Below, one piece after another: positions 8,465 through 16,645 of a DNA stretch of 64,000 bases. Source of the DNA: Drouetiella hepatica Uher 2000/2452 (GTDB lineage Bacteria > Cyanobacteriota > Cyanobacteriia > Elainellales > Elainellaceae). The notes under the pieces are model-generated. The model worked only from the letters and a program-made list of their open reading frames with translations. It ran no database searches and was not told the origin of the DNA. The stretch is taken from the NCBI GenBank assembly GCA_019359505.1, contig JAHHHD010000003.1, positions 186,001-250,000 of the forward strand, given 5' to 3'. Position 1 is the first letter of the stretch. Each line of letters opens with the position of its first letter. A program made the position numbers and the translations under genes.

Positions 8465-10843
8465 CTAGACTTGTGCTACTGATACAGCGCTGACCCCGGC
8501 ATTGCGATCGAACAAAACTTTAGGTCGCAGCAAAATTCTAAACAGCAGCCAGAGAGACTGCAACTCGCCCGGAGTATAGCGATTTTTCCACTGTCCAGGG
8601 CGACAAAACAGCATTTCTACTAGCTGACGCTGCTGCGATAGCCCTACCGACTCAAACACCAGCCGTACGGTCGGAAATTCTCCGTCAAATCCAGTTTGGG
8701 TTGCTTCAGCAGAGAGCAGCAGCCCATTTTCCAGAATTTCTAGAGTCACAGGCATAGTCTCCTGGAAAGCTGGCGTAGAAATTGGGGCACGGCTTTCTGG
8801 ATTCACATGGCTTTCTGGATTCACATGGCTTTCTGAGTCCAGAAGCGGAACGAGAGCCGGAAAACCTGCCTGAGTTAGCGCTACTTCCGCCCCAATTTCG
8901 GAAATCATCGTCGTCACACCACAAAAAGTCAGCTCTCTGCCGTCTTGTGCCACCCTCAACCTCACAGTACGCCGCAAATCAAACCACTCATAGGGGCTAG
9001 GGCGGGGCACATCCAATAGAATCAGTAGAGCAATGCCGATCATAATCAGGTTATAGCTGCTCCAGATCCAGCCCAAGCCAACGCCTTTCACCTGCTGAGC
9101 CACTTCTGGCGGCACGGTGCTGACCCAGACTCCCTTAATCATGCAGATGCCAAAATTGACCCACAGGCTAATTGCCGTGGCAACGAACAGCAGCAGCAAG
9201 GGCCATGCTAGGTTCCAATTAAAAGAGAAGCGATCGCTCTGGGTGCCTTTGGGCGTGACCTTGAAGCCTCGTGCAAATGGATTCAGCATCGCCTGAACCA
9301 CCGTTACCGCCAGCGGAAAGCACAGCACTAGCGAGTAAATATCTGAAAGCAGGGCAGAACGCGATCGATAGTTGAGCCAGGAAAAGACCGACACCTGCAC
9401 TAAATAATAGGGCAGAAAGAAATACAGCAGCTCGGCGGCGGTTGCCCGGAGCGGAATCACGCCCAAGAACGAGTATGCCAGCGGCATAAACACAAAGCCA
9501 ACCCGCGAAATGCTGGTAAACCAGTGCAGCAGACCCTCTAAGTGGGCAAGCCGCTGAAGCGGATTTAGCCCCTGAATTGTCAGTGGATTAGCTTTGATGA
9601 AGAAGGCTTGCAGGGTGCCGCGTGCCCAGCGCAATCGCTGGAGGGCGTGAGCTGAGATATTTTCGGCAGCTAGTCCAGCACTCAGCTTTTCATCTAGGTA
9701 GATCAGCCGATAGCCTTGGGCAGACAGCCGAATGCCTGTGAAATAGTCTTCGCTGAGGGAATCGGTGACAAATCCACCTGCTGCCTCTAGAGCCGATCGC
9801 CGCACCACAAAAGAAGTGCCTGAACAGATAACGCTACCTGCCCCATCGCGAATCGGCTGGATTTGCCGATAAAACACCTCTTCTTCAGGAGTGAGAACAT
9901 TCTCTAAGCCCAAGTTACGGGCGATCGGGTCTGAGTTGTAAAAGCTCTGGGGAGTCTGCACCAAAGCCACCTGAAGATCCTGGAAAAAGCCGACCGTACG
10001 CGTCAAAAAATTAGTGGTAGGCACAAAGTCTGCATCGAACACCACCAGCAGATCTCCCTGAGTTTGGGCGATCGCATGATTCAAATTCCCGGCTTTGGCG
10101 TATTGGTTATCCGGACGAGTCATGTAGACGCAGCCCATGTCTCGTGCCAGTGTCTCCACTTCTGGGCGGCGAGTGTCATCCAGCAGATACACCGTTTTTG
10201 CCGGATACTCGATCGCCTGACAGCCAATTACCGTCCGACGTAGGATAAAGACTGGCTCGTTGTAGGTCGGCACAAAGATATCTACGGTGGGCGTAAACCG
10301 ACCTTCGGCAACATCCATTGCCAGCCAGTCGGCTTCCCGGCGGCGATCGCGCACCCGCAACATCAGAAAAAGCTGGATTGTGCTGCTAGTCAGCATTAGC
10401 AGCTCTAGAACAAATAGCCCCATGCTGAACACACCGTTCATGGGTGTACTGACATTGAGCGTAGAGAGCGATCGCCACAGCAGATAGCGAATGGTGAGCG
10501 CCAGCAAAATCCCCACCACCACAAATCGAGACCAGGGTCGCGGCTGAGGCGACAGACGCATTACCAATAGAACAATCAAAAATAGCGCCACTGTGGGAAA
10601 CACCAGATATCCCCCGGCAACGATGGGCACCTCTAGCCACAAAGGAGGACGCTCTTGAATCTGATTAATCTGGAAAAAGATTTTGCTGATGGTTCCTTGT
10701 CCGGCAAACCAGGCTGAGACGATCGCCCCAGACAGCAGCACTACGGCTACCATCACCAATGTGCCAATCTGGGGACGAGAGAACTGATTGTTCCCAGGTT
10801 TTTTCCGTGCGCCTTGACCGTCCAACGGCGAAATAGTCGTCAT
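8465..10843 (-). CDS. Cellulose synthase-type glycosyltransferase with PilZ domain
   Basis: 792 residues, an integral inner-membrane family 2 glycosyltransferase of the BcsA/CesA type. Membrane helices flank a cytosolic domain with every processive motif: DD at 222-223 (LLDDTRRPE), DAD at 270-272 (VFDADFVP), SED with Asp near 366 (SEDYFTG) and QRLRW at about 402-406. A C-terminal PilZ-like segment (RRTVRLRV...SEIGAEVAL, about 620-730) suggests activation by cyclic di-GMP. It would polymerise UDP-glucose into cellulose or a related glucan. No BcsB or BcsC partner is adjacent, as is usual in cyanobacteria. A Ser-Pro-Glu-rich linker contains an 18-bp tandem repeat. Confidence 0.92.
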   Translation of the reverse strand: MTTISPLDGQGARKKPGNNQFSRPQIGTLVMVAVVLLSGAIVSAWFAGQGTISKIFFQINQIQERPPLWLEVPIVAGGYLVFPTVALFLIVLLVMRLSPQPRPWSRFVVVGILLALTIRYLLWRSLSTLNVSTPMNGVFSMGLFVLELLMLTSSTIQLFLMLRVRDRRREADWLAMDVAEGRFTPTVDIFVPTYNEPVFILRRTVIGCQAIEYPAKTVYLLDDTRRPEVETLARDMGCVYMTRPDNQYAKAGNLNHAIAQTQGDLLVVFDADFVPTTNFLTRTVGFFQDLQVALVQTPQSFYNSDPIARNLGLENVLTPEEEVFYRQIQPIRDGAGSVICSGTSFVVRRSALEAAGGFVTDSLSEDYFTGIRLSAQGYRLIYLDEKLSAGLAAENISAHALQRLRWARGTLQAFFIKANPLTIQGLNPLQRLAHLEGLLHWFTSISRVGFVFMPLAYSFLGVIPLRATAAELLYFFLPYYLVQVSVFSWLNYRSRSALLSDIYSLVLCFPLAVTVVQAMLNPFARGFKVTPKGTQSDRFSFNWNLAWPLLLLFVATAISLWVNFGICMIKGVWVSTVPPEVAQQVKGVGLGWIWSSYNLIMIGIALLILLDVPRPSPYEWFDLRRTVRLRVAQDGRELTFCGVTTMISEIGAEVALTQAGFPALVPLLDSESHVNPESHVNPESRAPISTPAFQETMPVTLEILENGLLLSAEATQTGFDGEFPTVRLVFESVGLSQQRQLVEMLFCRPGQWKNRYTPGELQSLWLLFRILLRPKVLFDRNAGVSAVSVAQV
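8791..8836 (-). repeat. 18-bp tandem repeat in the cellulose synthase linker
   Basis: GGCTTTCTGGATTCACAT occurs twice plus a partial third copy. It encodes the repeated ESHVNP hexapeptide in the PilZ-region loop. Confidence 0.85.
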
Positions 10844-11208
10844 GGAAATACCTCAACAAGATGGCAGAGATGAGCAACAGGGAGGAATGACTGCGATCGG
10901 CGGTGATCAGGCTTCTAGTTTTTCAGGACACCGTTTTTCAGGACACCTAAGATCCAAAACCATAACTGTAACCCCTTAAACCTATTCCCTACGCAACTTG
11001 CATGGGAATCTTCAAACTGTTTGGGAGCCTAAAAGCTTCGTAACTTAGAGCAAACACACCCCTGCAAGACGAAATTCCGATCGCTAAGTTCCCCAAGACT
11101 GACTCAATTTCAAAAAAATTAACGCTGACTTTATGATCTGTTGCAAACCCCCTGTCTCTTGGCGCAGCGGGTATGCTGAGAGAAGCAATGCCACATTTCA
11201 ATTTTTGA
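10844..11208. other. Divergent intergenic region
   Basis: This spacer lies between the leftward cellulose synthase and the rightward membrane protein and presumably holds both promoters. A 15-bp direct repeat GTTTTTCAGGACACC (10918-10932, 10933-10947) is the only clear structure. Confidence 0.6.
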
Positions 11209-11559
11209 ATGCTTGATATTTCTGCTCTATCGGAGTTCTCTCGATCGCACTGCATCGCCATTTGCGCTGTTTTGGTGCCCATCAACCTGCTGACAACGCT
11301 GCAAACGATGCTGTGGGTTTGGTTTCGTCGTCCCACGACTCAGATTCAGGGAATGGCGGCGATCGCCAGCTTTTTTGCGCTGATTTTAATCCTGCATGTC
11401 ATCACCTGGCTAGCGATCGGCGTGGTTATGGCTCCCACCTATATCTTGAGTTTCTTGGGTGGGCTTTGTATCGCCATTAATTTGAGCTGTGTGGTGATTA
11501 GCGCTAGAAGAGATCAGCAGGCTAGAAGACATCACCAGACCATGCGAGTCAGCGGGTAG
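11209..11559 (+). CDS. Small membrane protein, function unknown
   Basis: 116 residues with three predicted hydrophobic stretches: CIAICAVLVPINLLTTLQTM, MAAIASFFALILILHVITWL and PTYILSFLGGLCIAINLSCV. A basic C-terminus (ARRDQQARRHHQTMR) follows. I do not recognise the family. It is followed 7 bp later by a 42-residue single-helix protein, so the two are probably co-transcribed and could belong to one membrane complex. No obvious ribosome-binding site precedes the ATG. Confidence 0.65.
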   Translation: MLDISALSEFSRSHCIAICAVLVPINLLTTLQTMLWVWFRRPTTQIQGMAAIASFFALILILHVITWLAIGVVMAPTYILSFLGGLCIAINLSCVVISARRDQQARRHHQTMRVSG

Positions 11560-11566
11560 AATTGGC

Positions 11567-11695
11567 ATGGAATTGGCAAATTGGCTTGGCACAGATCAAT
11601 TCGATTGGGTTGCGGGTGGGTTGGCAGTCTCCCTCTTGGTTGCCAGCTTTGGGCTAATTTTTGTGATGATCACGGCTCGAAAAACTCGTCAGTAG
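11567..11695 (+). CDS. 42-residue single-helix membrane protein
   Basis: A short frame (ATG 11567, TAG 11693-11695) encodes an N-terminal polar segment (MELANWLGTDQFDW), one membrane helix (VAGGLAVSLLVASFGLIFVM) and a basic end (TARKTRQ). This architecture is common to the minor subunits of photosystems, cytochrome b6f and NDH-1 in cyanobacteria, but I could not match it to a named subunit. The tight spacing to the gene before it and the clean topology argue that it is real. Confidence 0.55.
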   Translation: MELANWLGTDQFDWVAGGLAVSLLVASFGLIFVMITARKTRQ

Positions 11696-11778
11696 CGCGA
11701 TCGCGATCTGTGCCTTCAGGACTACAGCAATTTTCAATTGCATAACCCCTACTTACACCAAGCGCAAAGCGCCGTAAG

Positions 11779-12093
11779 TCATGATCGCAGATGTATCTGA
11801 AACTCTTGCTCTAGGCTAGGGGTCTCAATCTTTTCGGCAGATAGCATCTGCAACCCATCCATTTTTTTCTGAAGTGCCAGCATCCGTTCCTGCAATCTGG
11901 CTTGAATGGCTTCTGACCCAGCCGCGACGCAATCTCGACAGGCTTCGCCCCAGACAACGCCGCGCTTGTCGTAGATAACAGCTAGTAGAAGCTGATTATG
12001 GCTGTTCTTTATCGGATAGGATCGGCGATCGCAAATAGCGCAAAAGACCGGAGCCTCGCCGACATAAATGCTGTGTTCCCAGACAATTTTCAT
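11779..12093 (-). CDS. Small zinc-ribbon-like protein, function unknown
   Basis: 104 residues with two Cys pairs, FCAICDRRSYPI and EACRDCVAAG, spaced about 35 residues apart, consistent with a treble-clef or zinc-ribbon metal site. A predicted helical, Gln/Leu-rich C-terminal half follows. ATG start. It stands alone with no obvious operon partner. The likely role is nucleic-acid or protein binding, but this is inference from the metal site only. Confidence 0.65.
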   Translation of the reverse strand: MKIVWEHSIYVGEAPVFCAICDRRSYPIKNSHNQLLLAVIYDKRGVVWGEACRDCVAAGSEAIQARLQERMLALQKKMDGLQMLSAEKIETPSLEQEFQIHLRS

Positions 12094-12274
12094 AGAATTC
12101 TTTTCAGAGACCCTACGCTTAACCTTTGCCGTACTCTAGCCTGACTTTTTGCTAAGTTAAGGTTTTTCTAGAACAATTTTTAGAAAAGTTGATTTTAACC
12201 TTCCATGCTCTTGATCACCTATGCAGACTTTGCCTCGAAGCGCTATACTCTCCAGGGTGAAAGCGCTGATACAC

Positions 12275-12359
12275 TTGTTTGAATAAAATAATTGTTTGAA
12301 TAAAATAATTGTTTGAATAAAATAATTGTTTGAATAAAATAATTGTTTGAATAAAATAA
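12275..12359 (+). repeat. Five perfect tandem copies of a 17-bp unit
   Basis: The unit TTGTTTGAATAAAATAA is repeated without interruption at 12275, 12292, 12309, 12326 and 12343. There are no spacers, so it is not a CRISPR array. The perfect identity suggests recent slippage expansion. It lies about 165 bp upstream of the DUF1823 start. Confidence 0.95.
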
Positions 12360-12384
12360 AAAACCCTTCAACTGGGTCGAAGGG
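12351..12384 (-). terminator. Terminator-like hairpin facing the minus strand
   Basis: On the minus strand CCCTTC-(9 nt)-GAAGGG is followed directly by TTTTTTATTTTAT. No annotated minus-strand gene ends here. It may terminate antisense transcription into the DUF1823 region or may be fortuitous next to the A-rich repeat. Confidence 0.4.
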
Positions 12385-12522
12385 CAGAATAGTTAAACGC
12401 TACTTGCTTTTAAGTGTGCGAAAAACGATCGCCTATTTCCCTGGAAATGTGCCGATTTTTGCAGTGTCCCCATTATTTTTGAGCCTGTTCAATTTAAAAC
12501 CTGTTCGATTCGAGATATTTTC

Positions 12523-12894
12523 ATGGTTAAACTTCCTAATTTTACCCAGGACACCCTTTGGGAAATTCTCAAAGACGAGATGGATGATGCTGCCGTCAAT
12601 CAGCTTGTATGGCAGTGCTTGGGCTACCGCTACGACGAGCATACCCGTCAGTGGAGCAGTGACAGCGTTGCACCTGAGTGGCGATCAGAGTATCCAGAAC
12701 CGCCTGACTTTATTGACAGTCGTCCGGCTGTGGTCAAGCTCACGCGCTCTATCCCTCCAGAGAACAAACAGCTCTTGAAGGAGAAGCTGGGCTTTGAAGG
12801 ATATAAGATCCATGAACTCACGCCTCGCAAAACCCGCCGCGCCACAATGGTCAACTGGTTGCTAAGCTACTGCCAAACTTTGCCGTCCCGCTGA
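12523..12894 (+). CDS. DUF1823 family protein
   Basis: 123 residues, soluble and compact. Recognisable stretches are MDDAAVNQLVWQCLGYRYD, the WRSEYPEPPDFIDSRPAVVKLTRS-type core (split here) and LTPRKTRRATMVNWLLSY near the end. The family is essentially cyanobacterial and chloroplast-restricted and has no established function. It starts at the ATG at 12523. An overlapping longer frame in another register is rejected. Confidence 0.88.
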   Translation: MVKLPNFTQDTLWEILKDEMDDAAVNQLVWQCLGYRYDEHTRQWSSDSVAPEWRSEYPEPPDFIDSRPAVVKLTRSIPPENKQLLKEKLGFEGYKIHELTPRKTRRATMVNWLLSYCQTLPSR

Positions 12895-13043
12895 TAATGT
12901 TCAAGAGAGGATAATGTTCAAGAAGCATCAGCTGATTTTCAAAGAATTAGCAGGTTTTGCCCTATAGATAGTAGGCTTAAACGTATGCTTTTTGAAGTTG
13001 CTTAGGTTTAGGGTTGCTCAGATTAAATTAAGGGTCTTGGGGA

Positions 13044-13307
13044 GTGGAAGTTAGAGCCAGCCATTTAGAGGGCGTTGTTTTGCAGATTGGAGAAGCCGTG
13101 TTGGCAACAGCGGAGACTGTGGATCAACTCGCTGGAGAGGTTAGCGCACTATCTTCTCAGATTCAGCAGCAAGGCTACCAAATTTTTGCCCTTAGCAATG
13201 CAGTGCAAACTCTGGCAGAAAATCAAGACACCACTCTAGAACGTTTGAGGCAGCTTACAGAAACTCTGCAAAGTTTAGTGGTGGCGATCGAAACCACGGA
13301 CGGATAA
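13044..13307 (+). CDS. Small coiled-coil protein, function unknown
   Basis: 87 residues from a GTG start, with GGGGAG just upstream. The sequence is almost entirely heptad-like (ETVDQLAGEVSALSSQIQQQG, then ALSNAVQTLAENQDTTLERL), indicating an elongated coiled coil. It precedes the HetZ-related gene by 50 bp in the same direction, so the two may be co-transcribed. No family recognised. Confidence 0.6.
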   Translation: MEVRASHLEGVVLQIGEAVLATAETVDQLAGEVSALSSQIQQQGYQIFALSNAVQTLAENQDTTLERLRQLTETLQSLVVAIETTDG

Positions 13308-13357
13308 AAGGGCGAATCAGACAGAAGCGTCGGCGAAAACCAAGGATTAGCGATTTG

Positions 13358-14488
13358 ATGGCAGTGGTTGAAGAACTTAGGCAAAATTGGCGATCGCAGC
13401 TTCAAATCGGCTGCCCAAATTTGTCGTCTGCTGAACAGGAGAGCATTGTAAATTGGCTGCTGGGCGAAAATCCTGAGCGGCTAGAGGATCTGCCATTAGC
13501 ACAGATAGGGGTGGCTAGGCAGGCAATGGATTACCGCTATCGAATTTTGCAGCAGCGATATCTGGGCGTACCGCCTGAGCGCGCCTATCGCCAGTTACTT
13601 CAGCGTCTTAGCAGCCTATTCCTGATTCGCAGCAAGATTAAAACCTGGGTGGCGCTGTCCCGCGATCGTCGTCGTACGGTTGTGGATGTTTTGCAGGAGG
13701 TGATTCAGGAACTCATGCAGAGCGACAATTACATGCGTCAACAGATTGCCTGGATTGGGCAATGTGCCGCCGATCCGCGACTGCGAAACGCCCTGATGCT
13801 GGCCAGCATTGAGGAGTATTGTCTGCGCCCGATCCGTAATCAGCCGCTGCTGGTCTATCGCTTTGTCAACTATTTACGGCGCTCTCAGCGAGGCGGCATG
13901 ACTCAGGTGCCCACGGGTGATTTGATTCGCTTAGTTTCTGAGGAAATTATGCCCGATGCTGCCGACAATCCCGTGAGCTTGTTGGATGGTCAGGCGATCG
14001 CCCAGTATCAAGACACTCAGGCAACTGAAGAGCAGCAGATGCTCCGCGACAAGGTAATCCAGGAATTTGCAGTATATCTGCGAGAGCAAGTTGAGCCTGT
14101 GGCTGCGGACTGGCTGAGGCTGCATCTGCAAGGGCAATCTCAGGAGGCAATTGCTCAGGCGCTCAATTTGCCGATTAAGCAGGTCTATCGGCTACGCGAA
14201 AAAATTAACTATCATGCGATTCGAGTCTTCGGGTTCAAGCATCAGCCGGACTTGGTGGGAGCATGGCTGGGCACATCGCTGACGGAGCACAGCATGGGAT
14301 TAACACCTGAGCAGTGGCAAAAGTTTTGTGGTAGCCTCACGCCGTTTCAGCAGCAGATTATTGATCGCCTCAAAGCAGGGCAGCGATTGGAGGCGATCGC
14401 TAAGGATCTGAATCTAAAGCTCAATCAGGTGACGGGAGAATGGGGTAAGCTCTATCTGGCTGCACAGGAGCTACGAGGCAGTTTCTAG
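13358..14488 (+). CDS. HetZ-related protein
   Basis: 376 residues. The start is a TTG-ATG pair, and I take the ATG at 13358. The all-helical protein has the pattern of HetZ-related proteins of filamentous cyanobacteria: an N-terminal VEELRQNWRSQL, a central RSKIKTWVALSRDRRRTVVDV block and IEEYCLRPIRNQPLLVYRFV. It ends in two helix-turn-helix-like segments (GQSQEAIAQALNLPIKQVYRL and GQRLEAIAKDLNLKLNQV) suited to DNA binding. HetZ regulates heterocyst differentiation, but relatives occur in non-heterocystous species with unknown targets. The preceding coiled-coil gene may be a partner. Confidence 0.75.
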   Translation: MAVVEELRQNWRSQLQIGCPNLSSAEQESIVNWLLGENPERLEDLPLAQIGVARQAMDYRYRILQQRYLGVPPERAYRQLLQRLSSLFLIRSKIKTWVALSRDRRRTVVDVLQEVIQELMQSDNYMRQQIAWIGQCAADPRLRNALMLASIEEYCLRPIRNQPLLVYRFVNYLRRSQRGGMTQVPTGDLIRLVSEEIMPDAADNPVSLLDGQAIAQYQDTQATEEQQMLRDKVIQEFAVYLREQVEPVAADWLRLHLQGQSQEAIAQALNLPIKQVYRLREKINYHAIRVFGFKHQPDLVGAWLGTSLTEHSMGLTPEQWQKFCGSLTPFQQQIIDRLKAGQRLEAIAKDLNLKLNQVTGEWGKLYLAAQELRGSF

Positions 14489-14929
14489 GGACAGCGGCGT
14501 TGCTGAATGCAAGTATAAATGCCTTCACCTCCCCTAATTCTGGGGAACTTTGAAGGGTTTGGAAGTCCTGCCACAAAATGGGGGGGTAGCGCCTGCGGCA
14601 AACCTATTCCTTCGCGCCGAATTTTCAGAAAATTTGACGCGATTTAGTCCGAAGTCCAGTTGGTATAGCGCTACGCGCTTAGATCCAATGAGTTATTTTT
14701 GAGAGCCGCGCTCCGCGCGGCTCTCAAAAATAACTCGTCCTAACTCAATGACGTAATGCCATTTAGCTTTCGCCAGGTTGCTTTATTTGAGCGCTTTTTT
14801 AAGCATAATTTATATTGATTTGTGATTAATTTATACAAAGGTTTGTTCATTGAGAGGATAATGTTGGGAACTCTGACCTTAACATCAGCTCAAACTGCCT
14901 TTATTTCACCGGGATAATTTTAGCTATCT
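14489..14929. other. Spacer with repeat B1
   Basis: No gene seen. It holds hairpin repeat B1 (14662-14762) and, before it, a stretch with CCCCTAATTCTGGGG. An A/T-rich region of about 170 bp before the next gene probably contains its promoter. Confidence 0.6.
14662..14762 (+). repeat. Hairpin repeat family B, copy B1
   Basis: Begins GGTATAGCGCTACGCGCTTA, then AATGAGTTATTTTTGAGAGC leads into a palindrome through GCGCTCCGCGC. The complement AAAAATAACTC follows, and it ends AATGACGTAATGCCAT. The outer ends form imperfect terminal inverted repeats. Related copies lie at 20.3 and 47.3 kb. Confidence 0.85.
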
Positions 14930-16297
14930 ATGGCGTCTCCCTTGGACGACCGCTCCTATTTTCGTCTCTCTGACCCCGTGCAGCGGCGCATTCTGTCCCA
15001 ATTTCAGGGAGATTGGGTCGATCGCCTCAATGGCGAACAAATGTTTATGCTAATTGATGGCATACTGCCTTTTGAAGCCTGCCTGTACTACCAGGTGCTG
15101 CCTCTATTTCTGGAGGGTAACCGCCTAAATTTAGGCATGGTTAGCCCTGAAGATATCCCGGCTTGCGAGTACGTCCGCCGCATTATTTCCTATCTCAATT
15201 ACTCGCTGGTGCCACGCCAGATCTCATCAGAAGCTGTGCAGGTCGTGCTGACGGCCTACTTAAATCATATTGGCGAGAGGCAATCGCTTGAGAGCAAGCG
15301 CCAGATTTTTAGCTACGGTCATCATCGCTATTCTGACGGAGCGGCTAGTCACGAAACCACTCAGAACGATCGCCAGACTCTGATTGTAGACAGCCCAGAA
15401 GATCTAAATCTACCTCCGACTGCGACAAACCCGGTGCCACCGAGCGCGCCGCCTCAAGTACCGCCTCAGCTACCTGACCTTGAAATCACTCTATCAGACG
15501 CATCTTTACCAGATGCGTCTTTACCAGATGCGTCTTTACCAGATGCGTCTCCGCCAGAAACGACCTTACCCGCAACGTTAGAGCCGATTCAGGAAAAGCC
15601 GATCGCAACAGTAGAAGCCGCTTCATTGATAAAAGCGCTGCCGCCGCTGGAAATTCAGGCTGATTACCTATCTGCTCCGGTCGAGACATTGGCAAACTTG
15701 TCACCTAGGGCAATGCTGCGAGAGCTGCTAGGTCGAGTGTTAGTGGGCGGTATTGGACGACTTTATTTTGAATCTCATATGTACTATGGGCGGGTCATGT
15801 GGAGTCAAAATGGAGTGCTGCAATCTGTTTTAGAAAAACTGCCGCTGATGGTCTTTCGAGGCTTAATAGACGAACTTAAGCAAATGGCAGGGCTGTCTTC
15901 ACAGACTATAGAGCAGGCTAAACAGGTAGAAATTGAATATTTGTACGATCGCAACCGAGTCTTGTTACGGTTTAGGTTTATGAGCGGTGCCCATGGCGAG
16001 GAAGCCACCCTACAGGTTTTGCGCGGTGCGGCGTTGAAGTTTTATCAGCAGCAGCAGGTCACGAAGCTAGAGCGCGATGCAATGGGCATTGCTAGGCAGC
16101 TTCAAAACAAGTTGAAGGAAATCCGCGATCGCGCTCACTCGGAGCCTGGAATAACCGGAGCCAGATTTGAGGTTTTACCTGCGCTAAGTCAAATTTTGAG
16201 AACTTTAGAAGATGATTTAGATGACTTAGGTGTGAATAATCTAGATACAAATAATTTAGATGTGAGTGATTCAGATATGAATCGGCAGGGTGAATAA
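14930..16297 (+). CDS. PilB/GspE N-terminal-domain protein lacking the ATPase core
   Basis: 455 residues. Residues about 10-130 look like the N1 (MshEN/T2SSE-N) domain: DRLNGEQMFMLIDGILPFEACLYY... and LGMVSPEDIPA. A Pro-rich linker follows, with four PDAS repeats encoded by a 15-bp DNA repeat. Residues about 260-400 align by eye with the PilB N2 domain: GRLYFESHMYYGRVMWSQNG (DGVL-like), KLPLMVFRGLIDELKQMAGL, then GEEATLQVLRG. In PilB the RecA-type ATPase with Walker A would begin here; instead a short helical and Asp/Asn-rich tail follows. It may regulate type IV pilus assembly, possibly through nucleotide binding by N1 (inference). Confidence 0.65.
   Translation: MASPLDDRSYFRLSDPVQRRILSQFQGDWVDRLNGEQMFMLIDGILPFEACLYYQVLPLFLEGNRLNLGMVSPEDIPACEYVRRIISYLNYSLVPRQISSEAVQVVLTAYLNHIGERQSLESKRQIFSYGHHRYSDGAASHETTQNDRQTLIVDSPEDLNLPPTATNPVPPSAPPQVPPQLPDLEITLSDASLPDASLPDASLPDASPPETTLPATLEPIQEKPIATVEAASLIKALPPLEIQADYLSAPVETLANLSPRAMLRELLGRVLVGGIGRLYFESHMYYGRVMWSQNGVLQSVLEKLPLMVFRGLIDELKQMAGLSSQTIEQAKQVEIEYLYDRNRVLLRFRFMSGAHGEEATLQVLRGAALKFYQQQQVTKLERDAMGIARQLQNKLKEIRDRAHSEPGITGARFEVLPALSQILRTLEDDLDDLGVNNLDTNNLDVSDSDMNRQGE
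15496..15555 (+). repeat. 15-bp tandem repeat in the PilB-like linker
   Basis: About four copies of AGATGCGTCTTTACC encode the repeated Pro-Asp-Ala-Ser-Leu pentapeptide. Confidence 0.9.
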
Positions 16298-16378
16298 ATA
16301 GCAATATTACCACAAGCTCAATCTCAGTTTGTCGGCGGCTAAAGCAACTCATAAGCAACATAATTTAACATTACCTTA

Positions 16379-16445
16379 TTGCAAATCTATCTCATTAACT
16401 ATGCTAGGATTGCTTCCAGGTTGCTAATGAGATAAATTCTCAATT
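16379..16445 (+). promoter_or_regulatory. Candidate isiA promoter with Fur-like inverted repeat
   Basis: A possible -35 (TTGCAA, 16379-16384) and -10 (TATGCT, 16400-16405, or TAGGAT, 16405-16410) precede an A/T-rich inverted repeat, AATGAGATAAATTCTCAATT (16426-16445), with TGAGA/TCTCA arms. Iron-dependent repression of isiA by Fur is established in cyanobacteria. This site is the best Fur-box-like candidate, though it is only a partial match to the classical box. It implies a leader of about 200 nt. Confidence 0.45.
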
Positions 16446-16645
16446 ATAAGTTTGTGCCGACGATAGCCCCTGCCTTGTTGAAGTGCTTTCAGAATAGCTA
16501 AGCTCTTTAGCTGTTCTGGCATTTTGCGAGGAGAAGAGTTAAGCGCTTCCAGTTCTATAGCTGAAAGCCTGATTTTGTCGCGACTAATCCTGTTTGCCCA
16601 CAGCAAACTGAGCAAAAGCTAATCTCATTAAGGAGAAATGCAAAT

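Larger units (their letters stand above)
12094..12522. other. Spacer with tandem repeat upstream of DUF1823
   Basis: Contains five copies of a 17-bp repeat (12275-12359) and a terminator-like hairpin facing left. A 143-codon frame that starts inside the repeat (12347) overlaps the DUF1823 gene and is not credible. Confidence 0.6.

Noticed and set aside
12275-12359. Possible CRISPR array
   Set aside because: Units are contiguous with no spacers, and no cas genes are near.
12347-12778. 143-codon plus-strand frame beginning in the 17-bp repeat array
   Set aside because: It overlaps the DUF1823 gene in another register, starts in low-complexity DNA and its product resembles no protein.
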